Assembly (NCBI GenBank): GCA_029964075.1
Contig: CM057148.1
Location: 30,807,916 to 30,871,915 of the forward strand
DNA length: 64,000 nucleotides
DNA from: Patiria pectinifera
Taxonomy: Eukaryota; Echinodermata; Asteroidea; Valvatida; Asterinidae
Reading direction: 5' to 3'
Both the position numbers and the translations under genes were made by a program. Every line of letters starts with the position of its first letter. Positions within the stretch are counted from its first letter, which is position 1. The notes beneath the pieces were generated by a model. The model made no database searches. It had not been told where the DNA came from and saw nothing but the letters and a program-made list of their open reading frames with translations. Shown here one piece after another: positions 20,641 through 31,314 of the stretch.

Positions 20641-23600
20641 GTAAGTTACAGTCGGACATGCCATGGACCTTGTTCGATAAACCTTTCATTTAACAGTATC
20701 TCTTGAAAAGAACAAGTGTTTTGAGGGAATACTGAAGTATCACATTTTGTCTTACGATATGCTTATCTTAAAATGGTTCTATGAGAAAAATAAATTGAAA
20801 GTTTCAAATAGAATATACTGATGTACCACTCAATGTATTGCTTTTGTTTCAGTAGAGATTATTCACGATACATTTGGCCAGACTACAAGTACAGCACGTG
20901 TACAGAGCGGGCTTTGGCACAGAGTTTCCTGTCCATCGCTCCGCGAAGGTGACAGCATAGTGGGAGTTGTTTGGTACAAAGGAAATTCACTGGAGGATCC
21001 TTCAAAACGACAACTTATAAGTCACTCCAATGGTGTAGACTATCCCTCGAGCGACAGATATGCAACGTCATCAGGTTCCAGCCTCGTGATTAAAGGTGTC
21101 AGTGAATCGGATGAAGGGAAGTACATTTGTCGTGTCATAACACATGGAACTGCCAATACATTAGGAAAAATCGTCCTGGAAGTTCTCGGTAAGTCTACAA
21201 AATACTCCAACCTGAATCCAACGCTTTAGCAGATGACATTATTTGCTAAAAAAAACCCACAAATAAATGACATGTGACATTCAATCTCACAGTGAAACTG
21301 AATAGGTTCATTATACATGTATCAGGTTTTGTTTCAATTGTCAATCCCGATGTTGGCGGAAGGGGCGTTATAGTCAGACGCCATTATCCGTATGTGCCAT
21401 ATAACCTGGGAGCACGCCAATGCTAGCAACATCAGCAATGCTGCAAACCTGAGAAATAGCAAAATTGGGATAACTCAGTTGGTCTAACAACGGAACGACA
21501 ATCAGACTGTTTTTTGACAGACTGCCTTTGTTAATAAAAAATGCAAAATTTGTGTTGCTTTATATGTTTTGTATTCAGGAGATTCTTTTCCGGCCAGAAC
21601 CAAGTACACATCGTCCACTGCCAGATTGCAGCGAGATGGCAGACAGACGCTACCGTGTCAGTGCGCGCCACTGACACCAAACGCAATATCCGTAGTGTAT
21701 TGGTCAATGGGAGAAGGCATAACTGAAGATACAGAGATCATTGGTGCACGTTTTGCTGATGGTGCTACACTACAGTTCCGAAATGGCGTTGATTACAGCA
21801 TTGATAGCGACGGGACACTCACAGTTAATTCTGTCAGTGCTTTGCATGATGCAGCGAGGTTCTGGTGTCATGTATTTCAGTTGGACGGATCACAGACTGA
21901 CTGCTACATAAATGTACACGTATCAGGTATTGTGTTTTATTCTTGAACGTCTTAAATCGTCGCGTCAGTGCAACACGGTCGTAACTCGATTCTAACTCGA
22001 AATATGAATACCATAATTGGTAACTGTTTATTTTCCGTAGTCCCGCTCATCGCCAATTATTATGAACGTCTCATTCGCAACGTGATCAAGAGCTACCTAT
22101 TCCATATGCCTGCGCATATTACATCAAACATTAATTGTGTCATCTTTGCTCACGTAATCCAGGTGATACTCCATTGCTTGGTCCTCTCAGGGCATCAGCA
22201 GCATCATTCTACCTGCTGCAGGGAAGGAGGCAGATGATTCCTTGTACAACTTGGACACTTGGCAATGCAACATGTTTGGTGCAATGGTTTAAAGTTGATA
22301 TCTCTAGCCACCATCTCCTCATCAATTACACGGTGTCCTCTAGTACCGTTCTTGCTGATCCATCGTTTGACCTTGCTCTTGACTTCGGTCTGGTAATCAA
22401 GTCCGTTGATGAGGATGACGGTGGGAACTACAGCTGCTCTGCAAACCCTGAAGCCAATGAAGGGCTTGTCGAAGTCCGTGTCATCGGTAAATTACTTTTT
22501 TCTTTTTTGTTGGGGTAATTTTTGTTCCGCCCGCTCATTTGACTTTAGAGCATCGACTTTAGAGCATAACATTGTTGGTATCCTCGACAATTTTGTGTGT
22601 ACGTTTTTCTTGTTCTTCTTCAAGTAAGTGTCAATGTATACAAGTTTGGTCATTGTTAGCGAAATATTTTTGAAACAACTGGGTTGTCTCTATTTTTTTT
22701 TTACACAGGAGATACGTTTCCGTTGGATGGAAGAAGCGCAACTAAAGGAGACGTCATAGCATTTGAATCTGATAGCAAATTTACACTGCACTGCCCAGCC
22801 ATGGAAGGTGTACCTATAGGTAGCAGAACCACGTTGATTTGGTCATTCGGTGCTGTTGATGCACAACTGACCACTGTGGTTGGCAAGCTAGATCTACCGG
22901 CTGGCTCCAAATGGCTGTCTGACATAGACGGCCACACCTGCTTCGGCTTAACAATTGAAGGTTCTCTCCTTCTAACGAACTGCTCTCAAAATAGTGCAGT
23001 CAGATTCTGGTGTCATGTGTTTCCCCATGTCGAAGCGTTACGAAGGTCCTACGTGGATGTAGTAATGAGAGGTAATATATCGTCATTTGTGGTATGAGAA
23101 CATTGTTTACATGAACAAAATTCTGTTTATCTGGTCCATGAAGTGATGAAGTTAAGTATCAAAAGAAGGAAGTTATCAGATAATGGCCATCTGATACGTC
23201 CAGAAGTATAGATATTGTTTTCTTAACATCCACAGTTCACACGTGCCTACGTTACATACGTAGTGTGGACATTCCTTTGTTTTCGTGTAGTTAAGAAAAA
23301 AAAGAAGAAAAAAACGAACATTTTATTGACACTTTGAAAACACTTTTAACCCAACTTGTTTTATTTGATTCCCTTTAGTGTTTCTCTTTATTTTTCAACG
23401 GTTAAACCTAACCCTAAAATGCCTCTAAATCTGTTTTCCACTGTGTGGGCGTGGGCAAGTCCACACCCAGTACCACCTGAATTATTTGGACCTCTTTTGG
23501 TCGGAAGTCCGCACAGTGAATGCAATGCTTGTTCACATAACTCACACACACACTCTATCGAAGTGTTTTCTGGGAAGGATGAAAACTAAAATTTTACGAG

Positions 23601-26600
23601 CTGTATTCATTTCTCGTTTACTTTTACAGATTCCATCAAGCCTTCTAACATTGGTCTCATAGCTGCACTTGTCTCTATGTTTGCACTTGTTGTCGTTGCT
23701 ATCACTGTGTGTTTGACGTGGAAGCTACGCAAACGGAATCCACCTCACGATCGGGAACGAGTTGTTTACCGCCCAATTCCTAAAGCAGGTATGTGACATT
23801 CAAACGTGTGGGTTTTTTTTTCCGTGGGTGTAATCATACAGTTTTAATTTTTACTGGACTGTACGTCGTTCATTTTGCTTTATTAAATGTGTTTATCACC
23901 CAAATTAACAATCGAGTCATGCAAGTCTCTTAAACTTTAGGTTTATCCGGTCATTTTCTTTTACAGGCATAGATAAATTATGTGCACCAAACGAGAGTAT
24001 ACATTTTGACATTCAAATTGATTGCGTAAATGTAAATTGTCTTTTACGTTTCTTACAGAACCTGCACGACAATTTAGCGTGACTACGCTCGCTACGATGA
24101 TCCGGGAGTTTGTGTCGGAGAGAATGAACAGACTGCCCATCACGCCTTGGGTGACAGGTGATGACAGCTACGCAGCGATGGATGAGGTATACACACCACT
24201 GGAAATGTACCTCAATGTGAATATAGCAGGTTGTAAAGCTAGATACAAAATAGAGTCAGAGTCTGAAATCTTTGATGACGGTATCTCTGAATTGTCGAGT
24301 TGTCATGTACTCCTTGAAGGTAGTTCAGGTTGTGGTAAAACTGCCTTCTTAAGCAAAATGGCATCTGACTGGTCACTGGAAAAGCCACACGCAGTATTCG
24401 GTAAGAAAAAGATGGTCTTTGTTCTGCCGGCGAAAATTCTCTTAAAAACTCGGAATGTGGGGCAAGCTGTTGGTCAATATATGCTTAAAGGTGGCACGAA
24501 GCATTGGGCAAATTCGATCAATGAATACTGTTCAAAGCACGCTGACGAAGTGGCCATTCTTGTTGATGGCTGCAATGACACACACGACATAGATAATGTC
24601 ATGGAGATCATGACGGAACAATGTCTTATGGGGAGTCAAATAGTGATAAGTGCAAGACATACACAGATGGTGGAAGAAACAAGCAAACGTCATAAACTGC
24701 GCCACATAACGATTACTGGGTTCACGCAAGAAAGTGCAAAGGCGTACGTTGATTGCCACTTTGATGCACTCAATCGCTTAACTACTAACAGCCAGACTCA
24801 AAATGAGACAATTCACGTCTCTTCACAGATTGACGAAACACAAGAACACAAAGAAAAAGATGATACAAATTTAAAAAGAAGTTGTTACCAATCTGAGAAC
24901 GGCTGTGAAAATCAAAGTCAAAGATCTCATTTGCTCACTCACAGCTACTTGGATGCAAACATTCTACACCCAAATGTGGCTTGTCTTCCCGTTATCATAG
25001 CGACTCTTTGTCAGTTATCCTCTTGGACTGATGGGTTGGCTATTCAAGATGATCCTACTATGGGCGACTTGTTTATTAGGTTGGTGAAAAGTCTGTTTGA
25101 GAGAAGCAGTGACAGAGGCAATGACGATACCAAAACACATGAGGCTTTGAACAAACATGTAGATTTTGATGATGTAACAGGCCTATCAAAAGTACAGCTT
25201 GAAATATTGAGAAACCTAGGAGATGTATTTCTGCCGAAGATGTTTGAAAACGAAAGTCAAGCTACATTTTCCAAAGCAAAATTCCTGAATTCGTGTAATA
25301 ACAGTCAGACAATCTTAGACGTGGCAATTAAAATTGGTCTTGTGCGTTACGAAGGAGATGCAGTTGTTTACTTTGTCCTTGAAATACTTCAAAACTTCTG
25401 CACTGGTCTTTCCCTGGCTCATACTGCTGAAAAAAATGCAAACTGGATACCTGAACTTCAGCACACTGATTGGATGAGTGCAGCTGACACGTTTTCAAAT
25501 GTATGTGCGTTTGCCTGTAGGAAGAGTCAAACGGTTTGTAGTGGACTTGTGCAAAAGATAGCAGACCGGAAAAAGAAAGAAGCAACCAATGTCATTGGTA
25601 TTCAAACGATGACACAGTTGTGTCTTCTGCTGAATTTTGAAGGAAAATGCAAAGGTTCGTTGAATGACAAGTTTGCCGGCATCTTTGAGGGAGGGAAAGT
25701 TCGTCTCGGAGGCGTTTCTGGTCACACGATCAGAATGCTGTCGTATTTGTTCAAACATGCAGACAAACAGATAGAAGGTGTTGCTTTGTGCGTTGAATCC
25801 GTTGAGTTGTTGCGACTTGAGAAAGTTGACTGGGGAGAGTTTCGGGAATACTTTGAGTACTTTTTCCCATTGACTCTGGAAGAGGACATCCAGAAAACTG
25901 AACAGATGCAAAGGTGTTCAGAGAATGGGATACTGGCAAAGTTGCGTGAAAGAGTAAAGTCCAGAAACAAAGACATGCCTCAGTTTTCCTCAGACCAGTC
26001 AGACATCAGGGTCCTTCGTACTGTGCAGTCGTTGGGTCTTTATGAGCTTCTGGAGGGTCAGGCAGGTGAATTGCACAAACTGGGAGAAAAGCAACCATTT
26101 CCTGTAAGCCAGCCTGATCAAACTGCACACTCTACAATGTCGCAGCCAAGGTTTCAGGGGTCGGGCTCTGAAATTCAAGGTTCGGTTTGTAAAACCAATC
26201 CCAATTCTAGTGAAAGTCACCAAACAAGTGCATCAAGCGAGTTAGTTGGATGCCTGTCGTTTCTACCGAAGCTTGAAAACCTCGTTCTTGTGGGGACAAT
26301 TTTCAGTTCAAATGATGTCTGCAACTTTGTATGTGAACCTGAAAATGCCCCGAAGTTGAAAAGGCTAGATCTGCGTCTGAATAAGCAGTTTGATGATGAT
26401 GCGTTCTGCGCAGTTGCAAAATCGCTTGAGCAACGCTCTAGAAGAAGCAAATTTAGTAACATGGCAGACCTCCGATTGTCTTTGTATGGAGTAACTCTTG
26501 AAGGGTTTATTAGCGTACAGCAGAACACCGACAGTGATGGAGCCATTGCCTGGTCTCATTTAGAAACTCTCTATCTACTGCATGGTGAGATTCCAGAGGA

Positions 26601-26763
26601 ATTCTGTGATTTCCTCAAACAAAGCGTGAAAAAGAAAATACCATTCTCGATTAGAGAAGATAGAAAGCCGTACACTGAGATACTATATGGTAAAGGAATG
26701 CAAATGCTGGAGCCCCCTTTGTGTGGACTTCACAAAGATGAGCAAGGCGAGCCCTCAAATTAG
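20520..26763 (+). CDS. Membrane receptor: signal peptide, four Ig-like domains, TM helix, NACHT, LRR-like tail
   Basis: Join of 20520-20640, 20853-21188, 21579-21926, 22163-22486, 22709-23071, 23630-23788 and 24059-26763: 1,451 codons plus stop, all introns GT-AG and all six in phase 1. Residues 1-40 are the signal-peptide exon, 41-497 four Ig-like domains (one per exon), 505-528 a hydrophobic helix followed by a basic stop-transfer (KLRKR), and 551-1451 the cytoplasmic region. The latter has DEVYTPLE (about 592), Walker A GSSGCGKT (638-645) and Walker B ILVDG (Asp about 720), which together identify a NACHT NTPase, then a long helical region and two or three LRR-like stretches. Expected role (inferred): surface recognition coupled to NACHT oligomerisation inside the cell. 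No death, CARD or TIR domain was seen. Family NLRs are normally cytosolic, so the architecture is unusual. An alternative start is the ATG at 20,565, still before the signal peptide. Confidence 0.85.
20853..21188 (+). CDS. Receptor exon 2: Ig-like domain 1
   Basis: Acceptor TTTTGTTTCAG, donor GTAAGT. The domain has Cys67 (RVSCPSL), Trp81 (VVWYKG) and Cys133 in the classical strand F motif DEGKYIC, so the intradomain disulphide and core Trp are present. 112 codons, phase 1-1. Confidence 0.85.
21579..21926 (+). CDS. Receptor exon 3: Ig-like domain 2 (RFWCHVF type)
   Basis: Acceptor TTTGTATTCAG, donor GTATTG (weaker). It opens with GDSFPA, has CQC at 179-181, core Trp194 (VVYWSMG) and a strand F motif ARFWCHVFQ with Cys249. 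An extra Cys (TDCY) near the C-terminal end could form a second bond. This motif recurs in exon 5. Confidence 0.83.
22163..22486 (+). CDS. Receptor exon 4: Ig-like domain 3
   Basis: Acceptor TAATCCAG, donor GTAAAT. It opens GDTPLLG, with Cys296 (MIPCTT) and Trp310 (VQWFKV), and a strand F motif DDGGNYSC. It resembles domain 1 in its strand F rather than domains 2 and 4. 108 codons, phase 1-1. Confidence 0.82.
22709..23071 (+). CDS. Receptor exon 5: Ig-like domain 4 (RFWCHVF type)
   Basis: Acceptor TTTTTTACACAG, donor GTAATA. It opens GDTFPLDG (compare GDSFPA of domain 2), has Cys405 (TLHCPAM), Trp in TLIWSFG and the strand F motif VRFWCHVF. It repeats domain 2, so domains 1-4 form an A-B-A-B arrangement. 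Confidence 0.83.
23630..23788 (+). CDS. Receptor exon 6: transmembrane helix and juxtamembrane segment
   Basis: Acceptor CTTTTACAG, donor GTATGT. A 24-residue hydrophobic stretch (IGLIAALVSMFALVVVAITV and on) is followed by the basic KLRKRNPPHDRER, which predicts type I topology with the exon 7 product in the cytosol. The tail contains one Tyr (VVYRPI). Confidence 0.85.
24059..26763 (+). CDS. Receptor exon 7: NACHT NTPase and LRR-like C-terminus
   Basis: A single 2,705-base exon. It starts after TTTCTTACAG and runs to TAG at 26,761. Walker A is LLEGSSGCGKTAFL; Walker B is AILVDGCND; a sensor-like GSQIVISARH follows about 25-35 residues later. This order matches the NACHT branch of STAND NTPases. 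A polar, low-complexity insert (about 24,795-24,940) interrupts the region after NACHT. The last 200 residues contain leucine-patterned segments (LENLVLVGTIFSS, LKRLDLRLNKQFDDDAF, LETLYLL) like degenerate ribonuclease-inhibitor-type LRRs. No introns in 900 codons, unlike the ectodomain. Confidence 0.85.
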
Positions 26764-27105
26764 AATCCCTTCCCAGACCATTCGGGGTTGAGCCCGCCCA
26801 GTACGTTGGAGGGATTGGGGACCTTGCATGGAACCGATCGGCCTGGATTAACTCTACCAGGCTTCTGCGCCATGGCTCTGGCTCATCACAAAGGAACCGA
26901 TTTACGACGCGCTAATCCTCCAGTGGTCAACAATGACTGTGAGCTTCAAAGAATTTGCCGCAGGTAATCCCGCATACCATTACCTTTATGCACTAATACG
27001 ACGTTTACTGTACTTTAATAATTGTGAACCTGATGGCTTTTTTTTAACCAATGACATCCAAAAGATGCGCCCTCCATTGAAAATAAAGAAATGACTTGTT
27101 GTTTA
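26764..27105 (+). terminator. Receptor 3' UTR and polyadenylation signal
   Basis: AATAAA at 27,082-27,087 lies about 320 bases after the stop codon and is followed by a GT-rich stretch (ACTTGTTGTTT). It is the first canonical signal downstream in the sense orientation. Confidence 0.65.
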
Positions 27106-27874
27106 ACTATTGTTGTCCCGCAATTGAGCAATAGAAAATACATATTCTGTTTTTTCATAAATAAGTAGTGAAAGGCTTGATTTTATGAAAACTACTTTGT
27201 TGGAAGAAAGTTTATTTGGCAAAGTGTACTTGGAATGTTAAACAATACGTTTATTGTTATCAAGGAAGATTAGCTGTATGTGTGAACAAATTTCAGTGTA
27301 AAAGTAGTGTGAAATTCAGCTTCTCTTGAAATGCAAAACGTAGAGTAGCAGGATAAGGAAAGGCATCTTTGAAGTGAATCAAGTACCCTACTTGTTGATA
27401 GTGTTTTTATATAAATCTCCTGAGCTGTTTTAGACTGTACCCGTCTCTTTGCCCGACGGAGGTCACCATCAACAAATGTTATTGTCAGTTGTTTGGAATC
27501 CGAGTGCTTAAGAGTTACGTGGATCCGGGGTTACTGTTGATTTGATCAGCTTTTTTGGTTAATAACTAGACGCAGAGCTTATCCCTGGAGAGTACAACGC
27601 AGTAGGTCAGCTTGCTGAAATAACTGACGGTGGCGTATCCGATATGACTATAAATATACTAGTGTCACTTACTTGTAACTGAGTTTGTGGCTGTCATCTT
27701 TGTCAAACTTCTCATGTTCCCTGATAAATATCCCATAAGGTGTATGGAACGATATAAACTCATACTACTTGTTCAGTATACAGAACAAAATAATAAGCTA
27801 GCCTTATACACCTTACACCATCCACTATGACTACATTTAGTATGTAGTTGAGCAGTTCATATATGCTGCCTGTA
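27106..27874. other. Intergenic spacer with a repeat shared with 52,905-53,010
   Basis: No gene seen. About 27,428-27,540 matches 52,905-53,010 (TTTGCCCGACGGAGGTCA against TTCGCCCGACGGAAGTCA, then ACAAATGTTATTGTCAG-like sequence and GAGTTACGTGGATCCGGG against CAGTTACGTGGATCGGGT). It is a dispersed repeat or an old duplication linking this spacer to the end of the second duplicated segment. Confidence 0.45.
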
Positions 27875-29310
27875 GGGCGAAATATTCACCGAACAGCTCC
27901 AGCACAGTTAGCCCGACTGCATCTGGCCGTACAGTACTATCGCAAGTTCTGTAGTACGACCACACACCCAATGTTCCCCTAAACGCTGATCTCTGATGTA
28001 GCGATTTTGCTACCAATTTTGATCGAGATTATCTTCTCATCCTGGACAAAAATTTCCAAAGTTAAGGTTCCTAGTCATAGAGGAACTCATACCTTTTCGA
28101 AAAAACGTTGTTTGATCTCAATATTTTCATCCATCTGACCAAAAGACGACTTTCAGTCATCATCTTCCACAAATCGTCACCGACACCACGAAGTAACACC
28201 CATCTACATACCAGTAAAAACTAGCAATCGGGGAAAACGGCTACTAAAGTTGAGCGCCTTATAAAACAACAATTTGCGTCAAAACGACAGAGTATTTTCA
28301 GTTGGGTTTCTCGTTGTGGACACTTGATGAATTGAATTTATTAAATCTGCTGTTTTTCATCCGTTTGTGTATTAAATAAACAAGAAAAAAAGAGAAAAAA
28401 GATGAGTGTTAGTTCGTGAAACCGAAAAGGCTGCGAAACTGTAAATTTTCGTTTTCACGAAGTAACACTCTTCAATGTATTGAACACGAGCAAAGTGCAA
28501 CTTTAGGTCAGCGCGCGCGCGCTCATACAACTTATTACAAAAAGAGTGTTACTTCGTGAAAACGAAAATTGTCACTTTTGCGTGAAAGTTGCCATGGATA
28601 CTTAGCGTAATTATTAAAGTAAAGCTCTTGAAGCTTTAAAACTTCGTGCAATGGTAGGCCTTGATGAATAATGTTGAAAAATCCAACAAACTGAAAATCG
28701 AAAAAAATATGGTTTAACACGGTAGAGTGTTACTTCGTGGTGTCGGTGACGAAATATCGTCCCGAAAATGTCTTCCATGCGATTTCAAAATGGCGGCCGC
28801 GTTGTAATGTATGCATTATGCGGGCGTGCTTGGGCAAGATTACGAATATGCATTAAAGTTTATGACGTTTATCGGTCGCGCGGCGCGGCTGACCATACAA
28901 ACACGAGGTCATGAACTGTACATTGCATATTCATAATCTTGCCCAAGCGCGCCCGCATAATGCATACATTACAAATGCGGCCGCCATTTTGAAATCGCAT
29001 TTGGGAAATTTTTGGGACGATTTTCGTGGGCGATGATGACTGAATGTCATCTTTTGGCCAGATGGATGAAGATTTTGGGATTAAAAAAAACGGTTTTTCG
29101 AAAAGGTATGAGTTCCTCTACGACTAAGAACCTTAACTTTGGAAATTTCTGTCCTCGATGAAAATATAATCTCGATCAAAATCGGTAGCAAATTGCTACA
29201 TCAGCGTTCAGCGTTTAGGGGAGCATTGCCTGTCTGGCCGTACTACAGAGCTTGCGATAGTACTGTACGGCCAGATGCAGTCGGGCTACTGCACAGTGTA
29301 CACCTTGATT
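27875..29310. mobile_element. Large fold-back element with nested insertion
   Basis: Left arm 27,875-28,177 plus 28,755-28,870; right arm about 28,910-29,310 is the inverted complement. Matching words include GATGCAGTCGGGCT against AGCCCGACTGCATC, CTTTTCGAAAAA-type segments and the inner pair AATGGCGGCCGC / GCGGCCGCCATT with ATGCATTATGCGGGCG. The loop is at about 28,871-28,909. The left arm is split by an independent element at 28,178-28,748. No transposase frame is present. Confidence 0.75.
28178..28748. mobile_element. Nested inverted-repeat element, 22 bp perfect TIRs
   Basis: The termini are CACCGACACCACGAAGTAAC+AC and its exact reverse complement. It interrupts the left arm of the surrounding fold-back element: the arm resumes with CCCGAAAA after the insertion, and similar AAATCGT / ATATCGT sequence flanks both ends, consistent with a short target duplication. 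Inside are further copies of the word TTCGTGAAA in both orientations and a GCGCGCGCGC run. Non-coding, so presumably mobilised in trans. Confidence 0.72.
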
Positions 29311-29640
29311 GTAGCCGAACAGCTATAAATCTACTGCAAAATAATGTTTTGAGTTTGTTTTTCATTTCCTCGGCACTACAGCCATCCTGTTTTTCACATA
29401 TCTTGCATTCAACTCTTGCAGTCTCGAAAAAGCAAGGAACTATTTAAAGATCCAAGTAGTTTAGATACACATATCTCGCCACCACTGAGAGCTGCTCTCT
29501 CGCTAAATGTCTTTGATATGTCAACCATGACGGAGTAAATTTGTGGGGCGAACGCTTCTCTGAACTGCTCCTGTCCACGCTAATAATTGCCGAATAGCTG
29601 TGAATATGTTTCAATTTATTCAACATACATCTTTTTTGCA
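29310..29640 (-). repeat. Tandem partial copy of the hAT-like fragment
   Basis: Direct repeat of the following segment at an offset of about 244 bases: CATATCTTGCATTCAACTCT at about 29,397 against CATATCTGATATTCAACTCT at about 29,641, and TAGATACACATATCTCGCCA against TCTGATACACATATCTTACC. Minus-strand translation shows the decayed end of the same domain, as in SVVARYVYLN. Confidence 0.6.
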
Positions 29641-29687
29641 CATATCTGATATTCAACTCTTGCAGTTTTGTAAATGAAAAGGGACTC

Positions 29688-29966
29688 TTAATCGATGCAG
29701 TTCTGATACACATATCTTACCACCAACGAGTTTTTTCTGTTACTGATGTCCTTTGATTTGTCAACCATGACGGATAACTGTTTCGAGTTTGACAACTCAC
29801 GACTGATTTCTTCTTGAACCATCTTGGCCGTCAGTTCTATAATCCCGTTTTGAATTATAGAATCAAGGTACTTCACCCTGTTGGGACCTTCCAAATGGTT
29901 TGTTATAAACTTGTTCTGTTCACTGAGTAGCACAAGAATTTCCATCAAGTTGCCACCCCTTTGCAA
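29688..29966 (-). pseudogene. hAT-superfamily transposase-like fragment (DUF4371 / ZMYM1-like)
   Basis: A 92-codon minus-strand frame with NLMEILVLLSEQNKF, HLEGPNRVKYLDSIIQN, MVQEEISRELSNSKQLSVMV and SLVVRYVYQN. This pattern is typical of the start of the catalytic region in hAT-like DUF4371 proteins (family recognised from memory). No zinc finger, dimerisation region or terminal repeats are present, so it is a fragment. Confidence 0.65.
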
Positions 29967-30776
29967 CTTCTACCTGTTGCCTGTGTCCACGCTGCCCAAT
30001 TGAGTTGCAGTTTCACGGAGACTTTGGCAATCTGCCTTTATGTAGTGTTTGTTTTCTGAAATTGCTTTTTTTGGGCAACAGACACGACGGCAACATCAAT
30101 GGTTGCAAAGCCTCTTTTTAGACACACTTCATCCCGTTGTGGTATTCACTTTTCCGAATGATGTTTAGTTATTAAAATCAGAAGGGTATAAGGGGATTTA
30201 CATGATAACATGAATCAAAACACGCATGCATGCTGAAGTAAATTACGGTCACTTTGCGGCTACATAAATATCACCAACAGCTATTCTTGCTTAGATGTGC
30301 CATATTTTAACAATAATGTACTGTACACTGGAAGTAAACGATTGTAGTTTCAATATGTTAGTATTTATGACATGTATGTCATTCGTAATGAGAACATGGA
30401 AGAATCGGGGTTTAAGTCGATATATATATACTAGACGGATATATACTATCTTCTAAGTTTTCAGAAAGTGCCATCAAGCGAACTTTTAAAATATCCTTCG
30501 CCGTTTAACAACTAATACGTAATGTTTGTACTGTATTGAGCAAATACGTACCTGTATGTATATAACAAGTCTTTTAAGTTTAAGACGACAACGCAAGCAT
30601 ATTAAAACTGATACAGAGCTCACAAACTTATATTTAGAAATTAAGAAGGACTAAATATGTCGTAGAATAAGTTTTAGTTTTAGTTTTAGTGAGGTTAAGA
30701 AATACACGTTCGCAATTGGCGTTGCGAATTAACTATTGCTAAAACATGTATCTTAAAGGTACATGCAACTAGCTCT
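29967..30776. other. AT-rich spacer, no gene seen
   Basis: It contains a short (TA)n run near 30,420-30,450, a TTTTAGTTTTAG repeat near 30,670 and otherwise no recognisable feature on either strand. Confidence 0.4.
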
Positions 30777-30883
30777 GCCAGACTAAAGCACGTGGTGTAC
30801 ATGCTATAAAACACATATGAAACGGCACGCTTCTTATAACAAGTAAAAGGGATATATGCAACCAGTCGAATTCATTTGTGATA

Positions 30884-30911
30884 GTCAGTCATTCGGTCGG
30901 TCGGTCAGTCA
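30884..30911. repeat. Short GTCG/GTCA tetranucleotide repeat
   Basis: GTCAGTCATTCGGTCGGTCG followed by GTCAGTCAGG. The equivalent in the second copy (49,357-49,409) is about twice as long, so the tract has changed length since the duplication. Confidence 0.75.
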
Positions 30912-31094
30912 GGCCTGCCTCCCCTGGGACGAGGAAAAATAGGGCACACCATATGTGACTATTTTAACGCAATTATTGTGTACATACGAGAAAAAACAAA
31001 AACGTAATATCCGAACGGATATTTAATACCAATTAATAAGTAATGATGTTCTGTAAAAAAGACTAATTTTAGCCGTATTCCTGTGAAATCAAAT

Positions 31095-31314
31095 CGAAGG
31101 GGCCGTATTATAAGTCCGATGCCTCATAGGTCCGACGCCTCATAAGTCGGAAGTTTCGGACTTATGAGGCGTCGGACTTATGAGGCATAAATTCCGCCTC
31201 ATAGGTCCGACGCCTCATAAGCCCGACAATGGACAATCGCTGTTTCGGATTCATGAGGCGTCGGAGCTATCATGAGGCGTCGGACCTATGAGCCGTCGGA
31301 CTTGAGCGAACCCC
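31095..31314. mobile_element. Palindromic insertion with 8 bp target duplication
   Basis: It lies between two copies of AATCAAAT (31,087-31,094 and 31,315-31,322). The paralogous segment (about 49,585) has only AAATCAAAG there, so it preserves the empty site. The insertion consists of repeats of the word GTCCGACGCCTCATAAG in both orientations and can fold extensively. Both ends carry imperfect inverted repeats (GGGGCCGTATTATAAGTCCGA against the complement of the right end, GGGGTTCGCTCAAGTCCGA). An 8 bp duplication is typical of the hAT superfamily, so it may be a hAT-driven MITE. Confidence 0.75.

Noticed and set aside
21979-22150. Extra coding exon between Ig domains 2 and 3
   Set aside because: An open frame exists, but splicing 21,926 to 22,163 keeps phase and domain structure, and the intervening frame has no Ig features.
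24532-24759. Frames antisense to the NACHT exon
   Set aside because: Shadows of the sense frame without motifs of their own.
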